Source: a virus. Taken from it: 25,511 nucleotides of DNA. Shown here in pieces: positions 22,544 to 25,511 of this stretch; positions within the stretch are counted from its first letter, which is position 1, and each line of letters begins with the position of its first letter. The notes beneath the pieces are model-generated. The model saw only the letters and a list, made by a program, of their open reading frames with translations. It was not told the DNA's origin and did no database searches. The DNA lies in the IMG/VR virus record IMGVR_UViG_3300046804_001246, positions 1 through 25,511 of that record; one strand, 5' to 3'. The translations under genes and the position numbers were made by a program.

Positions 22544-22849
22544 ATGAACATTTTAAAATTAGCTAGAGGAATAGCGTTTGGCACTGCTATCCTCGCAGGA
22601 TTATTGACAGTAGGTATGATAGTATTTGCTGGTTACGCAACAGAGATTGGTCTTAATGAATACAATCTCCTTGGATGTTTGTTCATCTTCTTTATGTCAG
22701 CCCTTTACGCGCTTGCTGTTGATGCAAAGATTAGAGAAGAAGCTACAGATGTAGAAGCTGTTAAGAAAGTTCATCAAACAACACTCAATCAGTGTATATG
22801 GATGATGGTTTTATTACTAGTTGGAACAATTCTTTTCTTTGTTTTATGA
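22544..22849 (+). CDS. small membrane protein with three predicted membrane helices, 101 aa
   Basis: I chose ATG 22544 (MNILKLARGIAFGTAILAGL) because it follows the CGCACAA leader element directly and matches the leader of other plus-strand genes; an earlier in-frame Met would run through that leader. Hydrophobic segments lie at about residues 8-33, 44-61 and 82-101 (WMMVLLLVGTILFFVL). A charged helix (AKIREEATDVEAVKKVHQ) separates the last two. An inner-membrane location is likely. Small membrane proteins in phage early regions can affect lysis, exclusion of other phages or the host envelope, and nothing here selects between these. Its stop overlaps the next start (ATGA). Confidence 0.75.
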   Translation: MNILKLARGIAFGTAILAGLLTVGMIVFAGYATEIGLNEYNLLGCLFIFFMSALYALAVDAKIREEATDVEAVKKVHQTTLNQCIWMMVLLLVGTILFFVL

Positions 22850-23055
22850 AATATGCTAGACAGTGTTCCATAACAGGTGAAGGAATGAATGAGGGATGGG
22901 TTGGTAATGATGGTGAAGTGTATTTCAAATATGCAAATGACGCTTTACAATGGTGCATAGATCGTGGATATAGAGATATTGACGATGCGTATGCTGATGA
23001 CGTTATTTATTGGACAGATTGGACAGAATGGGAGAATGACGAAGATGATAGTTGA
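22846..23055 (+). CDS. small conserved phage protein with C-terminal WTEWE motif, 69 aa
   Basis: ATG 22846 overlaps the upstream stop in ATGA, so I prefer it to an earlier Met inside the membrane-protein gene. The protein reads MKYARQCSITGEGMNEGWVG, then FKYANDALQWCIDRGYRDID, then DAYADDVIYWTDWTEWENDE. The CSITG-x-GMNEG start and the D-x-Y/W-TEWE end match a small protein family I recall from Bacteroidota and their phages, with no known function. Two Cys and many acidic and aromatic residues are visible, with no membrane segment. Confidence 0.75.
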   Translation: MKYARQCSITGEGMNEGWVGNDGEVYFKYANDALQWCIDRGYRDIDDAYADDVIYWTDWTEWENDEDDS

Positions 23056-23263
23056 AAGAAAGAGTATTGTTAGTGGTAAGATGTATCAGATGGACATCAA
23101 CATCACAGAAGAGCAACTATTCAACTTTATCAATGGTAGATCAGGACTTGCTCAAGAAGCATTTCCTGATTTATCTCTTGATGAACGTGAGTTCATAATA
23201 TCTGGTATTCATCCAACAGAATGGAAACAACTATTTGGTAAAGAAGATGAAAAGACTAACTAA
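23045..23263 (+). CDS. small phage protein of the REF-SGI-EW type, 72 aa
   Basis: The start at ATG 23045 (MIVERKSIVSGKMYQMDINI) gives an 11-nt overlap with the preceding gene; ATG 23036 is an alternative. The core is TEEQLFNFINGRSGLAQEAF, then PDLSLDEREFIISGIHPTEW. This pattern ('T-EQL...G...Q.A.P.LS.DEREF..SGI.P.EW') is common in small proteins of many phage groups, sometimes near nucleotide-metabolism or early genes, with no assigned role that I know. It is mostly helical and soluble. Confidence 0.78.
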   Translation: MIVERKSIVSGKMYQMDINITEEQLFNFINGRSGLAQEAFPDLSLDEREFIISGIHPTEWKQLFGKEDEKTN

Positions 23264-23375
23264 ACAAGAATTTGGCGAGAGAATAGTTTTTCTTAGCCTA
23301 TTAGGCATGATTATCATCGCACTCATTATGTGGTGGATGAAATTTGTTAAATACAATCCACAGATCATCTTTTAA
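23247..23375 (+). CDS. single-pass membrane peptide, 42 aa
   Basis: ATG 23247 to TAA 23375 overlaps the previous gene by 17 nt. The protein reads MKRLTKQEFGERIVFLSLLG, then MIIIALIMWWMKFVKYN and a short polar end. It has a charged N-terminus, one membrane helix at about residues 13-32 and a basic flank, so N-in topology is predicted. The overlapping arrangement matches that of the confident genes nearby, which supports it as real. Confidence 0.6.
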   Translation: MKRLTKQEFGERIVFLSLLGMIIIALIMWWMKFVKYNPQIIF

Positions 23376-23395
23376 GAAGTTGATTTGTGCGACTG

Positions 23396-23436
23396 CTGAG
23401 CACTCAGTATAAACTGCTCAACTATTATAGCATTAA
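23396..23436 (+). promoter_or_regulatory. promoter/operator region before the 23469 gene
   Basis: CTGAG/CTCAG (23396-23400 / 23403-23407) and TGAGCA/TGCTCA (23397-23402 / 23415-23420) are overlapping inverted repeats around a TATAAA-like sequence at 23408. The 11-mer TATAGCATTAA follows at 23426-23436. Two AAAGCACA copies (23445-23452 and 23462-23469) follow, the second running into the start codon. This is the only gap over 90 nt between 22849 and 24268. Confidence 0.5.
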
Positions 23437-23468
23437 CTAAATTCAAAGCACATTTAAACTCAAAGCAC

Positions 23469-23744
23469 ATGACAGTTCACAAATCGATTACAGATGTGTT
23501 GATGGACATCAATACGCCTGAAGCAGCAAAGAAATTCATCGTGATAACTGATCACGAAAAGACATTTTACTTTTCCTATCCACATGAGGATGAGTTTACG
23601 CCTCTTAGAGGTAATAGCTTTCTCACACGCACATTTATTCCTTTCACAATTAGCGTGCATCAAGAAGTGGGATCTCATTTTGTTTACAAATGGGATACAA
23701 TGAACGATGTTGTGAATCATTTTGAATTATTATTTAACTCTTAG
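23469..23744 (+). CDS. soluble small phage protein, 91 aa
   Basis: ATG 23469 directly follows the leader element CAAAGCAC. The protein reads MTVHKSITDVLMDINTPEAA, then KKFIVITDHEKTFYFSYPHE, then PFTISVHQEVGSHFVYKWDT. It is mixed alpha/beta with no membrane segment and no motif I recognise. It opens a new cluster of tiny genes after the promoter/operator region. The start is well defined because an in-frame stop closes the frame shortly upstream. Confidence 0.75.
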   Translation: MTVHKSITDVLMDINTPEAAKKFIVITDHEKTFYFSYPHEDEFTPLRGNSFLTRTFIPFTISVHQEVGSHFVYKWDTMNDVVNHFELLFNS

Positions 23745-23749
23745 TCGTT

Positions 23750-23989
23750 ATGAGACCTAAATTGAGACAACACATGAAAAATATGACAAGTTTTATTGCA
23801 TTAATGCTGGCGTTTTACATATTTGTGTATTACATGATCACATTCGTGATGATTATTACGCAAAGAACACTAGAGCTCCATCCATCTTTTGGTTTTCTTG
23901 CTCACATAATAGCATCGTTTGTGATCCTACTAACGATTTATATGTATGAGCCACGTAAAGACCAAAACAATAAAACTGACAGAAAATGA
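23750..23989 (+). CDS. small membrane protein with two membrane helices, 79 aa
   Basis: A basic N-terminus (MRPKLRQHMKNMTSF) leads to membrane helices at about residues 13-36 (IALMLAFYIFVYYMITFVMI) and 48-66 (FLAHIIASFVILLTIYMY). The C-terminus is charged (EPRKDQNNKTDRK). Both ends are predicted cytoplasmic. The last 44 nt overlap the next small gene in a different frame. No family was recognised. Confidence 0.72.
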   Translation: MRPKLRQHMKNMTSFIALMLAFYIFVYYMITFVMIITQRTLELHPSFGFLAHIIASFVILLTIYMYEPRKDQNNKTDRK

Positions 23990-24113
23990 GCTTGAAAACT
24001 TCAGGGCTATAGCAGAGAAATACAATGTAGCCTTTGAAGTGAAGCAAGTGAAAAACTTATATCATGTAACAGCTCCAGAAGATAAGATTTATCAATGGGG
24101 ATATGATGAATGA
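23946..24113 (+). CDS. small soluble protein, 55 aa
   Basis: ATG 23946 to TGA 24113 encodes MSHVKTKTIKLTENELENFR, then AIAEKYNVAFEVKQVKNLYH and VTAPEDKIYQWGYDE. It has a helix followed by two strands, a compact alpha/beta composition that looks protein-like. It overlaps the membrane-protein gene by 44 nt and its stop overlaps the next start as ATGA, an arrangement seen several times in this module. Confidence 0.65.
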   Translation: MSHVKTKTIKLTENELENFRAIAEKYNVAFEVKQVKNLYHVTAPEDKIYQWGYDE

Positions 24114-24268
24114 AAAAAGCTGAAACTATGAAATTTACTGAACAAGAATTAGAAACACTAATAGAACTGTGGCGTGATAAATTGACAATTAAAGAGATGG
24201 CCTGGCATATGAAGAAAAAGCCAACACAGATTTATTATCAGCTTAAGAAGCGTTCATTAGTAGGTTAA
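24110..24268 (+). CDS. tiny helix-turn-helix protein, 52 aa
   Basis: ATG 24110 overlaps the upstream stop (ATGA). A second in-frame ATG at 24128 would shorten it by six residues. The protein reads MKKAETMKFTEQELETLIEL, then WRDKLTIKEMAWHMKKKPTQ and IYYQLKKRSLVG. The pattern 'T-x-x-E-L-x-x-L-x-x-L-W...T-I-K-E-M-A-x-x-M-x-K-x-x-x-x-I-Y-Y-x-L-K-K-R' is a homeodomain/Myb-like or GcrA-like HTH, with the second helix at about residues 27-33 and the recognition helix at about 38-47. A DNA-binding regulator of this module is likely. Confidence 0.68.
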   Translation: MKKAETMKFTEQELETLIELWRDKLTIKEMAWHMKKKPTQIYYQLKKRSLVG

Positions 24269-24280
24269 AAATAGGGTTTG

Positions 24281-24348
24281 ATGTTAAGTCGCCAGTGCTT
24301 TCCAGTGGCAACATTTAAAAGAGCTCTTCGTAATGGAGAGCTTTTTTT
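24281..24348 (+). terminator. structured 3' element ending in a strong intrinsic terminator
   Basis: AGCTCTTC (24322-24329) pairs with GGAGAGCT (24335-24342) around GTAAT. The A-run just before it can pair with part of the T-run, and seven Ts follow. Just upstream a second stem-loop joins ATGTT (24281-24285) with AACAT (24310-24314) and GCCA (24291-24294) with TGGC (24306-24309), with a 5-nt bulge. The pair could be the end of the HTH-gene transcript, or a small RNA of about 70 nt. Confidence 0.75.
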
Positions 24349-24372
24349 ATTTAATTTAAACGCACAAAACAA

Positions 24373-24585
24373 ATGAAACAGACAGCAGTAGATTGGTTAT
24401 TCACTCAATTATGGGAGACACCAAAGGATAAGTTAACATGGCACAGCATCTTAGAAGAAGCCAAGCAAAGAGAGAAGATGCAGATTGAAGAGGCATTTAT
24501 AAAAGGTGAAGAAAACGTTGATCAATATGGATATTATGAGAACCCAAATTTATCTGAACAATACTACAAACAAACCTACGAATGA
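24373..24585 (+). CDS. small soluble protein, 70 aa
   Basis: The protein reads MKQTAVDWLFTQLWETPKDK, then WHSILEEAKQREKMQIEEAF and a Tyr/Asn-rich acidic end (YGYYENPNLSEQYYKQTYE). It is helical. The segment 'A-V-D-W-L...' followed by 'EEAKQREKMQIEEAF' recurs in small phage proteins of Bacteroidota in my recollection, with no function known. The leader holds CGCACAA (24361-24367) six nt before the ATG. As it lies just after a strong terminator, it needs its own promoter or readthrough, and I see no clear promoter in the 24 nt between. Confidence 0.75.
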   Translation: MKQTAVDWLFTQLWETPKDKLTWHSILEEAKQREKMQIEEAFIKGEENVDQYGYYENPNLSEQYYKQTYE

Positions 24586-24785
24586 ACATCTATCTAGGAC
24601 AACAAGCAAAGAGCCTATTCTACATGAGGGAGATACCTATTGATTCAATAGGTGTATTTCAGTCTCATGTAGGTGAGTGGCTGTATTGGTATAACGATGG
24701 TTTTACCTATGACACAGGATTCGCTGATAGCGAAGTAGAAGCATTACAAATAGCAAAGAAAAACTTTAAACCTTACAAAAAATGA
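24582..24785 (+). CDS. small soluble protein, 67 aa
   Basis: ATG 24582 overlaps the preceding stop in ATGA. The protein reads MNIYLGQQAKSLFYMREIPI, then FQSHVGEWLYWYNDGFTYDT and DSEVEALQIAKKNFKPYKK. It is beta-rich in the middle with a C-terminal helix and a basic end. It has many aromatic residues, no membrane segment, and no family that I recognise. Confidence 0.7.
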   Translation: MNIYLGQQAKSLFYMREIPIDSIGVFQSHVGEWLYWYNDGFTYDTGFADSEVEALQIAKKNFKPYKK

Positions 24786-24925
24786 AAAAGCAAATTGAAA
24801 GACCAGCAGACCTGGCACCAAAAGGTGTAAAAAGCACAATTAAAGGAAACTATAGTTTCAATGAAGTATTTGAAAATATATTTAATCAATCACGTAAACC
24901 AGATGAATCATGGAAGCACAATTAA
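24782..24925 (+). CDS. very small protein, 47 aa
   Basis: ATG 24782 to TAA 24925 overlaps the upstream stop by ATGA and the next start by 16 nt. The protein reads MKKQIERPADLAPKGVKSTI, then KGNYSFNEVFENIFNQSRKP and DESWKHN. It is basic at the start and helical in the middle. The gene chain (ATGA coupling before, overlap after) argues that it is real. Confidence 0.58.
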   Translation: MKKQIERPADLAPKGVKSTIKGNYSFNEVFENIFNQSRKPDESWKHN

Positions 24926-25146
24926 ACACATTCGAACACTGGGCCAAAACCCATTTGTCTGAAGAAGACGCACAAAGGTATTTTGAAAACATTCAAAATG
25001 AAGTGAATCCTATCAATCCTACACTTGAAGTGGAAGAAGATGCATTCATATATTCTGCATTTGTATGGGAACATTCAAAAGAAGGACACAACTATTGGAT
25101 GAATATTCAAAATGATTTAGAAAAGAAATATGGCTGGGAAGGTTGA
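24910..25146 (+). CDS. small acidic protein, 78 aa
   Basis: The protein reads MEAQLNTFEHWAKTHLSEED, then AQRYFENIQNEVNPINPTLE, then FIYSAFVWEHSKEGHNYWMN. It is strongly acidic and aromatic, helical, with no membrane segment. It could be a small inhibitor or DNA-mimic type protein, but no family was recognised. It overlaps both neighbours (16 and 17 nt), so the start at 24910 fits the packing of the cluster. Confidence 0.72.
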   Translation: MEAQLNTFEHWAKTHLSEEDAQRYFENIQNEVNPINPTLEVEEDAFIYSAFVWEHSKEGHNYWMNIQNDLEKKYGWEG

Positions 25147-25511
25147 TGATAAGGATGCAATGTGGTTAGAGGTTAACTTAAAGGTTAACTTCTACCAGCC
25201 TGAAGATCTTTTAGCAGGCATGTGGTTCATGAATAGTCTCTATCCAGGAAGTGATAGAGAGTTTGTTGAACTGTGGCTTCTAGAAGAGGATATTATTGAG
25301 GAGGAGTATGATAATTTCGTGGCAAAGAATGGATTTCCTGTTGAGCCAATACTCACTCTAGAAATGAAAAATCCTGATGAACCTGATCTAATCATAGCAT
25401 ATCCACCTGAAATAGGATGGATTTACGAGGATGAGGATGATGAGCTTAGAACATTTGATATTGAAGATGCAAACTGGATCATCCAGAACAATGATGGCAA
25501 AGTTTACATAC
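25130..25511 (+). CDS. acidic protein, partial at right edge (at least 127 aa)
   Basis: I start it at ATG 25130 (MAGKVDDKDAMWLEVNLKVN), overlapping the preceding gene by 17 nt; an internal ATG at 25160 is the other option. The frame stays open to the window edge. Visible segments include FYQPEDLLAGMWFMNSLYPG, FVELWLLEEDIIEEEYDNFV and IAYPPEIGWIYEDEDDELRT. It is very acidic and aromatic, with no membrane segment. Function unknown. Confidence 0.72.
   Translation, partial: MAGKVDDKDAMWLEVNLKVNFYQPEDLLAGMWFMNSLYPGSDREFVELWLLEEDIIEEEYDNFVAKNGFPVEPILTLEMKNPDEPDLIIAYPPEIGWIYEDEDDELRTFDIEDANWIIQNNDGKVYI

Overview
The window looks like part of the genome of a tailed double-stranded DNA phage (Caudoviricetes) that infects a Bacteroidota host. 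Evidence for the phage is a large terminase subunit (17653-19677), a portal (15059-17653), a scaffold-like protein, a probable major capsid protein (12107-13660) and a long run of tail and fibre genes. Evidence for the host is that start codons follow A-rich leaders without Shine-Dalgarno sequences, and that the promoter candidate for the structural operon fits the Bacteroidota TTTG / TAnnTTTG pattern. The portal-terminase pair, the Gln-rich portal tail, the IHF/HU-like gene and the strand switch resemble crAss-like phages (Crassvirales). That placement is an inference and was not tested by phylogeny.

Layout. From 21385 down to the left edge almost everything is on the minus strand, in order of transcription: a winged-helix protein, an IHF/HU-like protein, a Cys-rich protein, three small proteins, TerL, portal, scaffold-like protein, capsid protein, an HNH endonuclease, two connector-type proteins, an abundant-looking 392-aa virion protein, small Cys-rich and structural proteins, a tail-collar protein, poly-Thr appendage proteins, a 1387-aa collagen-like fibre with a C-terminal S74 chaperone, small proteins, and a GroES-like protein cut by the window edge. 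Genes are packed tightly, with many ATGA or TAATG overlaps. From 21638 rightwards the plus strand carries a different module: one 132-aa gene, a 370-nt non-coding AT-rich stretch, then about 14 very small, mostly overlapping genes of largely unknown function, of the kind usually expressed early.

Most notable signals. (1) Between the capsid gene and the HNH gene lies a 73-nt stretch with two interleaved perfect or near-perfect stems, which is pseudoknot geometry. (2) The HNH gene is bracketed by two copies of the same leader plus start-codon sequence, as if it arrived with a duplication. (3) The 11-mer TATAGCATTAA occurs three times in plus orientation, twice just upstream of plus-strand gene clusters, and may be a phage promoter. 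(4) Three classes of repeated gene leaders recur. (5) Three neighbouring appendage proteins share a short N-terminal module that may be a common docking element. All calls come from reading the sequence alone; no database search was possible.
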